Shown here one piece after another: positions 22,920 to 31,413 of a stretch of DNA of 44,327 nt. Each line of letters opens with the position of its first letter. Within the stretch, counting starts at the first letter, position 1. Below the pieces are notes generated by a model. The model ran no database searches. It was not told the origin of the DNA and was given only the letters and a program-made list of their open reading frames with translations. This DNA is from Nonomuraea turkmeniaca (lineage in GTDB: Bacteria > Actinomycetota > Actinomycetes > Streptosporangiales > Streptosporangiaceae), in NCBI RefSeq assembly GCF_005889735.1, contig NZ_VCKY01000067.1:1-44327 (forward strand). Reading direction: 5' to 3'. A program made the translations under genes and the position numbers.

Positions 22920-24022
22920 GGCGTTCTCGAGCAGATGCGCCCGCACGGACAGCAGCCGGTGATGCCCGGCCATCCGTCCGTCACTGTCCAGCGTGGCCAG
23001 CAGGGCCAGCCCGGCCTGCGGGCCCTCGGTCTCGGCGAGCGCGATCGCCCGGTTGAGCGTGACCATCGGGTTGGGCGCGATCCGTTCCAGGATCAGGTAA
23101 AGCGCGTGCACCTGCGGCCAGTCGGTCTCCTCGGCCGTGACCGCGTCGGCGTGCGTGGCGGCGATGGCGGCCTGCAGCTGGTAAGGGCCCAGCGCCGGGC
23201 CGGCCAGTGACGCCTTGACCAGCTCCATGCCCTCGTCGATCAGCCCCCGGTCCCACTTCTTACGGTCCTGCTCGTCCAGCGGCACCAGGTCGCCGGCCGC
23301 CGTCGTCCGTGCCGCCCGGCGGGCGTCGGTCAGCAGCATCAGCGCGAGCAGCCCGGTCACCTCGCCGTCCTCGGGCAGTTGCGCGTGCACCATCCTGGCC
23401 AGCCGGATCGCCTCGTGCGCGAGGTCGGCGCGGTGCAACTCGCTGCCCGAGGAGGCGGTGTAGCCCTGGTTGAAGATCAGGTAGAGCACGTGCAGGACGA
23501 CCCGCAGCCGCTCCTCGCGCTCCGCGTCGTCCGGCAGGCCGAACGAGCTGCCGGCGGCCTTGATGCGCTGCTTGGCCCGGCTGATCCTGGCCGCCATCGT
23601 GGCCTCCGGCACCAGGAACGCGCGGGCGATCTCAGCGGTGGTCAGGCCGCCGACCGCCCGCAACGTCAGGGCGGTCTGGGAGGCCGCGGTCAGCGCCGGA
23701 TGGCAGCACAGGAACAGCAGGACGAGCGTGTCGTCGGTGTCCGGCACGTCCTCGGGCATCACCTCGGTGGCCGTCGCCGACTCCCGCTCGCGGCGCGCGT
23801 GGTCGCTGCGCATCTGGTCGATGAGCCGTCGGGACCCGACAGCCACCAGCCAGCCGCGCGGGTTGTCCGGCACTCCCTCGGCCGGCCACTGCACGGTGGC
23901 GGCGAGTACGGCCTCCTGCACGGCGTCCTCGCAGCCCTCGAACTGGCCGTACCGGCGCACCAACGCGCCGAGGACCTGCGGCGTGAGCTCACGCAGCAGG
24001 CCCCGATGGGTGATGCCGTCAT
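22719..24022 (-). pseudogene. ECF42-type RNA polymerase sigma factor, damaged at both ends
   Basis: Sigma region 2 (YGQFEGCEDAVQEAVLAATV, DNPRGWLVAVGSRRLIDQMR), region 4 (LTTAEIARAFLVPEATMAAR) and the long TPR-like extension (LNRAIALAETEGPQAGLALL) identify an ECF42-type factor, which normally partners a DGPF protein as here. The expected ATG 24022 overlaps the YciI stop as ATGA but is one base out of frame with the homologous GLLRELTPQVLGAL sequence; the first in-frame GTG is 23963. After AHLLENA (about 22919) the C-terminus turns into unrelated sequence and stops at 22719. The extension is important in this group, so function is doubtful. Confidence 0.75.
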
Positions 24023-24390
24023 GCCTCCAATTGTCCGTCAGCGAACATCACCTGCCGCACCTCGACCCCCAGGCCCTCGATCGCGGTGTCCGGGATCCGC
24101 GCCGCCAGCTCGATCGCCCGCTCCTTGTTCTCGCAGTCGATCAGGTAGAAGCCGCCCAGATACTCCTTCGCCTCCAGGAAAGGGCCGTCGGTCACCGCGG
24201 GCTGGCCGTTGCGTACGGACACCACAGCGGCCTGTGACGGGTCGACCAGCGCCTGCGTGAGGATCAGTTCGCCGGACTTCTTCAGCTCCTCGAGGAACGC
24301 GCCGTGGCCGTTGCCGATCGCCGCCTTCTCCTCGTCGGTCAGCGCGTCCAGCACGGCCGGGTTGATGTACAGGCTGATCAGGAACTTCAT
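24019..24390 (-). CDS. YciI-like protein with DGPF motif, partner of the ECF42 sigma factor
   Basis: This 123-residue protein of the YCII/DGPF family starts at ATG 24390 with GAGGAG six bases upstream. It opens MKFLISLYINPAVLDALTDE and carries AVTDGPFLEAKEYLGGFYLI, the DGPF motif of proteins encoded beside ECF42 sigma factors, then ENKERAIELAARIPDT. A ferredoxin-like alpha-beta fold is expected; the biochemical role is not settled. Its stop overlaps the expected start of the sigma gene, indicating a former two-gene operon whose second member is now broken. Confidence 0.9.
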   Translation of the reverse strand: MKFLISLYINPAVLDALTDEEKAAIGNGHGAFLEELKKSGELILTQALVDPSQAAVVSVRNGQPAVTDGPFLEAKEYLGGFYLIDCENKERAIELAARIPDTAIEGLGVEVRQVMFADGQLEA

Positions 24391-24465
24391 CTCGCACTCC
24401 TCGTGATTGACGGGCCCCGCCTGGGCCCTTCGCCCCCTTGGTCGGAGCCGCCCCCGTCGTCTTGA

Positions 24466-25533
24466 CATACCCTCGCCAGATTCTTCGCGCGAGTCGCCGG
24501 ATTCCTGCTCCAGCACTTCTGGTGGGGATCGGTGTTCCTGGTCGCCGTGCCGGCGATGGCGTTGCTGCTGCTCACCGGGCCGGTCCTGCTGCCGGAGTTC
24601 CGCAGCGACCAGGCCGGCCGGCTGGACCCGGCCAGCGTCGGGCTGTCGCTCGCGGCGGTGCTTTTGATGGTCTACGGCCTCAAGCAGCTGACCGTCGAGA
24701 GCGTGCCGGTCGTGCCGGCGGTGGCTCTCGTCGTGGGCGCGGCCATCGGATCGTTGTTCGTACGCCGGCAGTTGCGGCTGGAGACGCCGCTGCTGGACCT
24801 GCGGCTGTTCCGCAACCGCCCGTTCACGGCCGTACTCGTCGCGCTCGTCTTCGCCGGCATCGCCATGGCCGGAACGGGCCTGCTGGTGACCCAGTACCTG
24901 CAGAGCGTGCTGGGCTTCTCGCCGGTCGCCTCGGCGGTGCTGTTCGCACCCATGGGCCTGGGCGTGGCGGTCGGCACCATAACCGCGCCGGCGCTGGCCC
25001 GGCGGGTGAAGCAGACGACCGCGATCGCCGGCGGATTGGTGGCGTCGGCGCTGGGCAGCCTGCTGCTGGTGGGCGTCGACGGCGCGAGCGCCCTGCCGCT
25101 GGTGATGATCGGCATCGCCGTACTGGCGCTGGGCACCGGCCCGCTGTTCGCGTTGGGCACCGGGCTGGTCGTCGGGTCCGTGCCGCCGGAGCGCGCCGGC
25201 TCGGCGGCGTCGATGTCGGAGACCGGTAACTACTTCGGCGGTTCGCTCGGCTTCGCGCTGCTCGGCGTGGTGGCCGCGGTGGTCTACCGCAGCCGGATGG
25301 ACGGCACGTCCGACTCGCTGGCCGGCGCGATCGCCGCCGGCCGGAGCCTTCCCGCCGGCCAGGGCGCGGAACTGCTGCATGCCGCGCGGGAGGCGTTCAC
25401 CGCCGGTCTGCACCTCACCGGCGTCATCGCCGCGGTCATCTTCGCCGGCCTCGCCGTACTGGTGCTGATCATGCGCCCGGCGACCCGGACCACCCCGGCC
25501 GCACTCCCCGAGTACGAGGCGACCCGCTCATAG
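24466..25533 (+). pseudogene. MFS transporter of the DHA2 (EmrB/QacA) type, 5' half missing
   Basis: The frame is open from 24466 (after a TGA at 24463) and enters the protein in mid-domain: FLLQHFWWGSVFLVAVPAM is the segment normally found after the first four or five membrane helices in 14-helix drug exporters. The rest is complete (ETPLLDLRLFRNRPFTAVLV, FSPVASAVLFAPMGLGVAVG, ERAGSAASMSETGNYFGGSL). An internal GTG at 24532 could be called a start, but about 150 residues, including the motif A region, are absent. It begins about 75 bases from the divergent YciI gene, so the deletion endpoint lies in that gap. Confidence 0.85.
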
Positions 25534-25577
25534 AGCCCTGCGGCAACCTGGTGCCCGTCGGCGCGCCGCATGGCCTG

Positions 25578-26378
25578 TCACGCTGCCATCCCATGGGGAT
25601 GCCATTGTCCCCGGCCGTCGAGCACCTGGCGCAGCCCGGTGATGTTGTCGGTCATGATGCCGTCCACGCCCAGGTCGAGCAGGTGCTCCATCCGGGCGGG
25701 CTCGTTGATGGTCCACACGTGCACCTGCATGCCGATGGCGTGCGCGGTGCGGACCAGGCGGCGGGTGGTGACGCGCAGGCCGCGGAACCCCACCGGCACC
25801 TGGGCGCAGGGGATCTGGGCGCGCGACAGGCGGGCCAGCAGCCGGCCGTAGCCGGAGGTGGTGGCGGCCGCTCGCAGCGCGGCCACGCCGCGCGGCCCGA
25901 GCGCCGAGCACACCTCCCTGCCCAGCGCCGCCCTGGCCAGTATCAGGCGCTCGTCGGAGAAGGAGGTCAGGCAGACGCGGTCGTAGGCGTTGGTGCGCCT
26001 GATCGCCTCGGCCAGCGGGGCGATCACCGCCGCCTCCTTCACGTCGATGTTGAAGCGGATCCCCGGCCAGGTGCCCAGGAGGTCCTCCAGCAGCGGGATC
26101 TCGTGGACGCCGCCGATGCGGGCCTGCCTGACCGCCCGGTAGGGCAGCTCGGAGATGCGGCCGCGCTGGTCGGTCACGCGGTCGAGCGTGTGGTCGTGGA
26201 AGGCGACCAGCACGCCGTCGGAGGTGGCGTGCGCGTCGGTCTCCAGATAGGTGTAGCCGAGCTCGACCGCGCGCTCGAAGGCGGCCGCGGAGTTCTCCGC
26301 TCCTTCCGCGGCGCCTCCGCGGTGGGCGAAGGCCAGCGGGCCCGGATGGTCGAGAAAGGCGAAGCGGCGGCTGAGCAC
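25578..26378 (-). CDS. glycerophosphodiester phosphodiesterase
   Basis: This TIM-barrel phosphodiesterase cleaves glycerophosphodiesters to glycerol-3-phosphate and an alcohol. The metal and catalytic residues are visible in FAHRGGAAEGAENS, YLETDAHATSDGVLVAFHDH, then IRFNIDVKEA and VHVWTINEPARMEHLLDLGV followed by DGIMTDN. At 266 aa it has the usual size for soluble bacterial GDPD, and no signal peptide is visible, so it is probably cytoplasmic. The start is GTG 26378. It lies tail to tail with the truncated MFS gene. A vestigial second GDPD end lies 3 kb away at 22456-22544. Confidence 0.92.
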   Translation of the reverse strand: MLSRRFAFLDHPGPLAFAHRGGAAEGAENSAAAFERAVELGYTYLETDAHATSDGVLVAFHDHTLDRVTDQRGRISELPYRAVRQARIGGVHEIPLLEDLLGTWPGIRFNIDVKEAAVIAPLAEAIRRTNAYDRVCLTSFSDERLILARAALGREVCSALGPRGVAALRAAATTSGYGRLLARLSRAQIPCAQVPVGFRGLRVTTRRLVRTAHAIGMQVHVWTINEPARMEHLLDLGVDGIMTDNITGLRQVLDGRGQWHPHGMAA

Positions 26379-26417
26379 GTCCTGAAGTATGCCCTTCCTG
26401 GGTGAAGCCTGCGGTTA

Positions 26418-26954
26418 CTAATCAGGGAGATTCTGCCACTCCTGGCGGCGGGCCTCCGACAGCGCGATGGCGGCGGCCACCGCGACGTTGAACGACCCGA
26501 CCCGGCCGACCTGCGGGATGTAGCAGACCCCGTCCACGGCGTCGAGCAGGGCGGGGGAGCAGCCGTGGTCCTCGCTGCCGACCACCAGGCACACGTCGCG
26601 GCCGAGGCCTGCCTTGTGCAGCGGCACGGCCTCGGCGGTCAGCTCGACGGCCAGCACGGTGTAGCCCTCTTCCCTGGCGGCCTTGACGGCGTCGGCGGCC
26701 GGCACCGGCTCGTGCCAGGTGACCAGCCGCTCGGTGCCGAGCGCGGTCTTGCCCGCCTTGGGGTTGGTGGGCGGGGTGGCGTTGCCGGCCAGCCAGATCT
26801 CGTCCACGCCGAACGCGGCGGCGCTGCGGAAGATCGAGCCGATGTTGAACGGGCCGGTGACCGACTCGATGATCAGCGCGAGGCGGTTCTCGGTGTTCCT
26901 GCGCCAGGTGCGGTTGAGCCGCTTGACGTCGGTGGGGCGCAGCTGCCTTCTCAT
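26418..26954 (-). CDS. SpoU/TrmH-family RNA 2'-O-methyltransferase
   Basis: This 178-residue SPOUT methyltransferase has the three family motifs: SVTGPFNIGSIFRSAAAFGV, CLVVGSEDHGCS and IPQVGRVGSFNVAVAAAIAL, which build the knotted SAM site. It lacks the N-terminal L30-like substrate domain of 23S rRNA enzymes, so a tRNA ribose methyltransferase is more likely, but the target is unknown. The start overlaps the stop of the RsmC-like gene (ATG 26954, upstream stop at 26951), so the two RNA-modification genes form one operon. Confidence 0.9.
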   Translation of the reverse strand: MRRQLRPTDVKRLNRTWRRNTENRLALIIESVTGPFNIGSIFRSAAAFGVDEIWLAGNATPPTNPKAGKTALGTERLVTWHEPVPAADAVKAAREEGYTVLAVELTAEAVPLHKAGLGRDVCLVVGSEDHGCSPALLDAVDGVCYIPQVGRVGSFNVAVAAAIALSEARRQEWQNLPD

Positions 26955-27556
26955 CGGGTCACCTTCAATATGCGGTAGGCGGCCCGGCTGGCCTCGCGGG
27001 AGGCCTGCCAGCCCTGCTCGCCGAGCCAGCGCTGCAGGGAGTCCGAGCCGAGGTGTTTCTGGACGACCAGGTAGGCCACGCCGTCAGGGGTCAGCCTGGT
27101 CAGCCACCTGGTGAGCATGTCGTGCAGGGCCTGCTTCCCAATGCGGATCGCAGGATTGGACCAGATGGCCCGAAATTTCACGTCATCTGGGATTTCATCG
27201 ACATGCACTGACCTTACTTTGTAAAGGCGGGCGGTCTGGGCGTTCCGCTCGGTCAGCTCCAGGCTCCGCCGGTTCACGTCGACGGCCCACACGGTGGCCT
27301 CGGGCGCGCGGGAGGCCATGGTCAGCGCGATCGGCCCGTAGCCGCAGCCCAGGTCGAGCAGGTCGCCCTCCTGCGGCGGCGGCGGGACGGTCTCCAGCAG
27401 CACACGGGTGCCGAGGTCGACCCGCTCCGGCGAGAACACGCCGCTGTCGGTCTCCAGCCGCAGGTGCAGGTCGGGCAGGACGAGATCGACCGAGCCCGGC
27501 CTGCTCGCGCTTCCCGGCCGCTCGGAGAAGTAGTGCGCCCCGTTACCTTTGGTCAC
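26951..27556 (-). CDS. RsmC-like class I SAM methyltransferase
   Basis: This 201-residue protein corresponds to the catalytic half of RsmC, the 16S rRNA guanine-N2 methyltransferase. It contains GAHYFSERPGSASRPGSVDL, then FSPERVDLGTRVLLE, the SAM motif DLLDLGCGYGPIALTMASR and a late NPAIRIGKQALHDML. The usual NPPIR active-site motif reads NPAIR, a small change at a normally conserved Pro. GTG 27556 gives VTKGNGAHYF; the longer open frame upstream is the shadow of the VWA gene. It is only 11 bases downstream of the VWA gene and overlaps the SpoU gene, so it may be co-transcribed with both. Confidence 0.88.
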   Translation of the reverse strand: MTKGNGAHYFSERPGSASRPGSVDLVLPDLHLRLETDSGVFSPERVDLGTRVLLETVPPPPQEGDLLDLGCGYGPIALTMASRAPEATVWAVDVNRRSLELTERNAQTARLYKVRSVHVDEIPDDVKFRAIWSNPAIRIGKQALHDMLTRWLTRLTPDGVAYLVVQKHLGSDSLQRWLGEQGWQASREASRAAYRILKVTR

Positions 27557-27567
27557 GTCGCCAAACG

Positions 27568-28515
27568 TTACGGGATACGCGAGCCGAACATGACCGCCGC
27601 ACCGGCCACCAGCAACCCGGCCAGGATCGCGGCCACGATGAACCACTGGGTGATCTCCTGGTTGACCAGCTTGTAGCCGAGCGAGGTGCCGATCTGCTCG
27701 TAGACCTCGCGCAGCTCGCTGCCGGACTCGGCGGCGTAGGCGCGGCCGCTGGTGCCGTCGGACAACGACTGCAGGGTCTGCTTGTTGACCGGCACGTTCA
27801 CCGGACGGCCGTCGATGTTGACGGTGCCCTCCTGGGTGCCGTACGCGATCGTGGAGACCGGGACGCGGGCCTGCTGGGCCGCCTCGATGGCCTCGTTGAC
27901 GGACCTGCCGGAGGTGTTGTCGCCGTCGGAGAGCAGCACGATCGCGGCGGGCGGCGGGTCGGTGGCGGCCTGCTGGTCGAACGAGCGCAGCGAGTCGAGC
28001 GCGTTGAAGACGGCCTCGCCGATCGCGGTGCCCGGGCGGGTGGTGAGGTTGCCGATCGCGGTGATGACCGCCTGGTGGTCGGTGGTGGGGGAGATGACGA
28101 CGTTGGCCGAGCGGGCGAAGGACACCACGCCGACGTTGAAGCGGTCGGGCAGCTCGCGGGCGAACGCCTGGGCGGCGGCCTTGGCGGCGGCGATCCTGTT
28201 GGGCTGGACGTCGTCGGCGTCCATGGACAGCGACACGTCGAGGGCGATCATGATGGTGGCGCGGTCGCGGGGCACGCGCACCTGGTCGGCGGGTTTGGCG
28301 GCGCCGATGACCAGGAACGACATCATGACGAGGAACAGCATGGGGGCGACGTGGCGGCGCCAGCCGGGCCCGGCGGGGGCGACGAGGTTGAGCAGGGCCA
28401 GGTTGGTGAAGCGCACGGTGTAGCGGCGGCGGGCGAACATCGCCGCGATGTACCCGGCCACGAGCAGCGCGACCAGGACGAACAGCCACAGCCAGGAGGG
28501 GGCGAGGAACGTCAT
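27568..28515 (-). CDS. VWA-domain membrane protein (BatA-like)
   Basis: The protein has two N-terminal membrane helices (APSWLWLFVLVALLVAGYIA and a second near residues 60-80). A von Willebrand A domain follows, with the MIDAS motif IALDVSLSMDADD, RPGTAIGEAVF and VLLSDGDNTSG, and a C-terminal helix IVAAILAGLLVAGAAVMFG closes it. This is the layout of Rv1481-type and Bacteroides BatA proteins, which associate with MoxR ATPases and DUF58 proteins. ATG 28515 has AGGAAGG upstream and overlaps the DUF58 stop region. At 315 aa it is of normal length. It probably acts at the membrane in a chaperone or cell-envelope stress role. Confidence 0.92.
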   Translation of the reverse strand: MTFLAPSWLWLFVLVALLVAGYIAAMFARRRYTVRFTNLALLNLVAPAGPGWRRHVAPMLFLVMMSFLVIGAAKPADQVRVPRDRATIMIALDVSLSMDADDVQPNRIAAAKAAAQAFARELPDRFNVGVVSFARSANVVISPTTDHQAVITAIGNLTTRPGTAIGEAVFNALDSLRSFDQQAATDPPPAAIVLLSDGDNTSGRSVNEAIEAAQQARVPVSTIAYGTQEGTVNIDGRPVNVPVNKQTLQSLSDGTSGRAYAAESGSELREVYEQIGTSLGYKLVNQEITQWFIVAAILAGLLVAGAAVMFGSRIP

Positions 28516-28516
28516 G

Positions 28517-29464
28517 TCACCTTCCTGTGGCACGGGTCGCGGTTCGATGGGCCAGGTGGCTCATGCGGCGCTGACGCAGCACGAACTGCGCGACGTCGAA
28601 CACCCAGTCCCGGTCGGTGCGCAGCACCAGGTGGGCGATCCCGGCTCGGCGCAGCGCCAGGCGGGTGCCCTCGCGTTGCAGGGCGGCCGCTTCGGCGTAC
28701 GCCTGCCGGACTTTGGGCGAAAGGTGCACTTCGCGTACCTTCCCGGTCTCGGGGTCGGCGAACGCGACCCGGCCCACGTCGGGCAGTTCGAGCTCGCGCG
28801 GGTCGATCACCTCGACGGCCAGGACCTGGTGGCGGGCGGCGAGACGGCGGATGGGGCGTTCCCAGGGGCGTTCGGCGTCGGGGTCGAGGTCGGGGTGGGC
28901 GTCGAGGAAGTCGGAGACGATCAGGCGCATGCCACGGCGCCGGCGGCTGGCCGACAGCACCTCGATGCCCTCGGCCAGGTCGGGCGCGTCCTCGACGATG
29001 CGGCCGCGGGGCGCGTCCATGAGGGAGTGCAGCAGCCCGTACAGGGCGGGACGGCCGGTGCGGGCGGGCATGCGGTGGACGTACTCGTCGTGCAGGACCA
29101 GTGCGCCGAACCGGTCGCCCATCCGGCTGGACAGGAACCCGATGGCGCCGACGGCGGCGATCACCAGGTCGCGTTTGTCGGTGTCGGCGGTGCCGAAGTC
29201 CATGCTGGGCGACAGGTCGGCCAGCGCCCAGGTCTCCAGCTCGCGGTCGGCGATGAGGTCGCGGACGTGGGGGACGGTGGTGCGGGCGGTGACGTTCCAG
29301 TCCATGCGGCGCACGTCGTCCTCGCCGGGCACGTACACGCGGCTGTCGCCGGCCTCGCTGCCGGTGCCGGGCAGCAGCCCCTGGTGGGCGCCGTGCAGCA
29401 ACCCGTCCAGGCGCCGGGTGACGGTCAGCTCCAGCCGCCGGAGTGCCTGCTCGGCAGTGTTCAT
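28517..29464 (-). CDS. DUF58 domain protein of the MoxR operon
   Basis: This 315-residue protein is the middle gene of a MoxR-DUF58-VWA set. The DUF58 signature YVPGEDDVRRMDWNVTARTT is at about residues 45-64. A degenerate VWA-like part follows with ALADLSPSMDFG (a DxSxS metal site), then MRLIVSDFLDAHPDLDP. No membrane helix is seen, unlike some larger DUF58 proteins. The start is ATG 29464 with GGAGG upstream on the minus strand. The order and sizes match M. tuberculosis Rv1479-Rv1480-Rv1481. Function is not firmly known; MoxR is thought to remodel targets through its VWA partners. Confidence 0.92.
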   Translation of the reverse strand: MNTAEQALRRLELTVTRRLDGLLHGAHQGLLPGTGSEAGDSRVYVPGEDDVRRMDWNVTARTTVPHVRDLIADRELETWALADLSPSMDFGTADTDKRDLVIAAVGAIGFLSSRMGDRFGALVLHDEYVHRMPARTGRPALYGLLHSLMDAPRGRIVEDAPDLAEGIEVLSASRRRRGMRLIVSDFLDAHPDLDPDAERPWERPIRRLAARHQVLAVEVIDPRELELPDVGRVAFADPETGKVREVHLSPKVRQAYAEAAALQREGTRLALRRAGIAHLVLRTDRDWVFDVAQFVLRQRRMSHLAHRTATRATGR

Positions 29465-29579
29465 TGGTCGCTCCCCCTCCTCCTTCGCTGCGTGGAGTCC
29501 TTGTCGTGCCGAAGGCGTGCCGTCAGCACGTGTCGGGCCTCCACTTCGCCGGCTGCGTCGGGTTCGCTCCGTGCCGGGC

Positions 29580-30581
29580 TCAACGGTTCTGGTTCCAGAC
29601 GACGAGGGGCGGGGGCACCGCGTGCAGGATCTGCTTGACGACCTGCTCGGGGTCGACGCCGTCGGCCAGGGCGTCGAAGGTGAGCATGAGCCGGTGGGCC
29701 ATGACGTCCACGGCGACGTCGCGCACGTCATCGGGCAGCAGGTAGTCGCGGCCGCGCAGCAGGGCGAGGGCGCGTCCGGCGGCGACCAGGCCCAGGGTGG
29801 CGCGGGGGCTGACGCCGATCTCGATGGTCTCGGTGAGGTCGGCCAGTCCGTACTCGGCGGGGGCACGGGTGGACATGACCAGCCGGACCACGTAGTCGGC
29901 GACGAGCTGGTGGACCGAGATCTGCTCGGCCGCCTCCTGCAGGGCCAGCAGCTTGTCGGGGTCCAGGACCCGCTCGGGGACGGGCGGGGTGACGCTCATC
30001 CGGTGCAGGATCTCCAGCTCCTCGTGGGCGCTGGGGTGCGGCACGCGGACCCGGAACAGGAACCGGTCGCGCTGCACCTCCGGCAGCGGGTAGACGCCTT
30101 CGGACTCGATGGGGTTCTGGGTGGCCAGCACGATGAACGGCTTGGGCAGCGGGTGGGTGACGCCGGCGAGGGTGACCTGGCGCTCGGCCATGACCTCCAG
30201 CAGCGCGGACTGGACCTTGGCGGGGGCGCGGTTGATCTCGTCGGCCAGCAGGAAGTTGACGAACACGGGGCCGAGCTCGACGTCGAACTTCTCGTTGGAG
30301 GGGTGGTAGACGCGGGTGCCGACGATGTCGCTCGGCACGAGGTCGGGGGTGAACTGGATGCGGGCGAACGTGCCGCCCACGACGGTGGCCAGGGTGGAGG
30401 CGGCGAGGGTCTTGGCGACGCCTGGGACTCCTTCGAGCAGGCAGTGCCCGCGCGCCAGCAGGGCCACGATGAGCCTTTCGACCATGTGGTCCTGTCCGAC
30501 GATGACCCGCCGGACCTCGTCGAGACTCTGACGCAGCAGGGCCGCGTCGTTTCCGCCTGGCAACTCTTCGGCGACGCTCAT
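29580..30581 (-). CDS. MoxR-family AAA+ ATPase
   Basis: This is a 333-residue AAA+ chaperone-like ATPase. It shows Walker A as LLEGVPGVAKTLAASTLA, VGGTFARIQFTPDLVPSDIV followed by GTRV, Walker B LLADEINRAPAKVQSALLEV, sensor 1 VLATQNPIESEGVYPLPEVQ and an arginine-rich DRFLFRV, with sensor 2 in the GVSPRATLGL region. ATG 30581 gives MSVAEELPGG with a weak GGTGGA upstream. It heads the operon MoxR-DUF58-VWA, separated from DUF58 by 115 non-coding bases. It is divergent from the pseudokinase-like gene with 55 bases between starts. Confidence 0.95.
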   Translation of the reverse strand: MSVAEELPGGNDAALLRQSLDEVRRVIVGQDHMVERLIVALLARGHCLLEGVPGVAKTLAASTLATVVGGTFARIQFTPDLVPSDIVGTRVYHPSNEKFDVELGPVFVNFLLADEINRAPAKVQSALLEVMAERQVTLAGVTHPLPKPFIVLATQNPIESEGVYPLPEVQRDRFLFRVRVPHPSAHEELEILHRMSVTPPVPERVLDPDKLLALQEAAEQISVHQLVADYVVRLVMSTRAPAEYGLADLTETIEIGVSPRATLGLVAAGRALALLRGRDYLLPDDVRDVAVDVMAHRLMLTFDALADGVDPEQVVKQILHAVPPPLVVWNQNR

Positions 30582-30636
30582 GACGCCATTCCACCAAACA
30601 CGCCGCAAACGTGCACGACGCCACGTCTGTGCTTTC

Positions 30637-31407
30637 ATGGCAAACGTGGCAAGTCCGCTGCAGTACGGTGATCCGCCCCGGTTGGGGCGGTATGTGGTTC
30701 AGGCGCGCCTGCATCAGGCGCCGGCTGGTTTCGTGTACCTGGGCCAGGGGCCCGACGGCCGCGCGGTGTCGCTGGCCGTGCTGACTCGGGGGGCCGCGTT
30801 CGACGCGGCGGCCCGGGAGCGGTTCGTGACGGCGATCAGGGAGGCGTCCGGCGGGCGGTCCGGGGTGCGCGGCTGGCTGGGCCGGGGGCCCAGGCAGCGG
30901 GGCGCGGTGCTGGACGGCATGCCCGTGGTGCTGGACAGCGACCTGGGACACGCGCCGTGGGTGGCCGTGCCGTACACGCCCGGCCAGCAGGGGGCCGAGC
31001 GGTTCCTGGAGCCGGTCATGGTGGGCGGCACGCTGATCGGGCAGGCGCACGGGCCGGACTTCGTCCCGTACTGGCTGACCGACCGCGCGCCCGCGCTGCC
31101 GGGGCCGACCAGGCAGCGCCGCCCGCTGACCGAGACGCGGCGGCGGGTGCTCATGGCCGCGCTGGCGCTGGCGCTGCTGTTGCTGCTGGTGACGGCGATC
31201 GTGTTGCTGCTGCTGTTCGGCAGGCAGGACAGCGAGCCGCAGCCCAGGCAGCTGCCGCCGACGGTGTTCGTGCCGACGCCGCCGCCGACCCCGGAGACGC
31301 CGGAGCCGCGGCCCTCGCCGTCACCGTCGCCCTCGGCGACCGAGAGCGGGCAGGTCACGCCGGGCCGCACGCCCGGGGACGATCCCGGCGAGGAATCTCC
31401 GCTGTAA
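30637..31407 (+). CDS. membrane-anchored degenerate kinase N-lobe protein with Pro-rich tail
   Basis: Residues 10-115 read like the N-lobe of an actinobacterial Ser/Thr kinase: RLGRYVVQARLHQAPAGFVY in place of a glycine loop, GPDGRAVSLAVL where AVKV is expected (catalytic Lys missing), an alpha-C-like AARERFVTAIREA, and hinge-like APWVAVPYTPG. There is no HRD, DFG or C-lobe. Instead a basic linker leads to one membrane helix at about 171-194 and a Pro/Ser/Thr-rich tail that would lie outside the cell. So it cannot be an active kinase. ATG 30637 was chosen because homology to the kinase fold begins just after it. It is divergent from MoxR and 44 bases ahead of the DUF2268 gene. The kinase relationship is by eye and moderately sure. 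Confidence 0.65.
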   Translation: MANVASPLQYGDPPRLGRYVVQARLHQAPAGFVYLGQGPDGRAVSLAVLTRGAAFDAAARERFVTAIREASGGRSGVRGWLGRGPRQRGAVLDGMPVVLDSDLGHAPWVAVPYTPGQQGAERFLEPVMVGGTLIGQAHGPDFVPYWLTDRAPALPGPTRQRRPLTETRRRVLMAALALALLLLLVTAIVLLLLFGRQDSEPQPRQLPPTVFVPTPPPTPETPEPRPSPSPSPSATESGQVTPGRTPGDDPGEESPL

Positions 31408-31413
31408 AGGGCG

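Noticed and set aside
24532..25533. Calling the MFS gene intact from GTG 24532
   Set aside because: Homologous sequence continues upstream of that codon without a start, and about 150 N-terminal residues are missing.
22600..25600. Calling the decayed region a mobile element or prophage remnant
   Set aside because: No transposase, integrase catalytic motif, terminal inverted repeats or tRNA attachment site could be found; the direct repeats are gene ends, not element ends.
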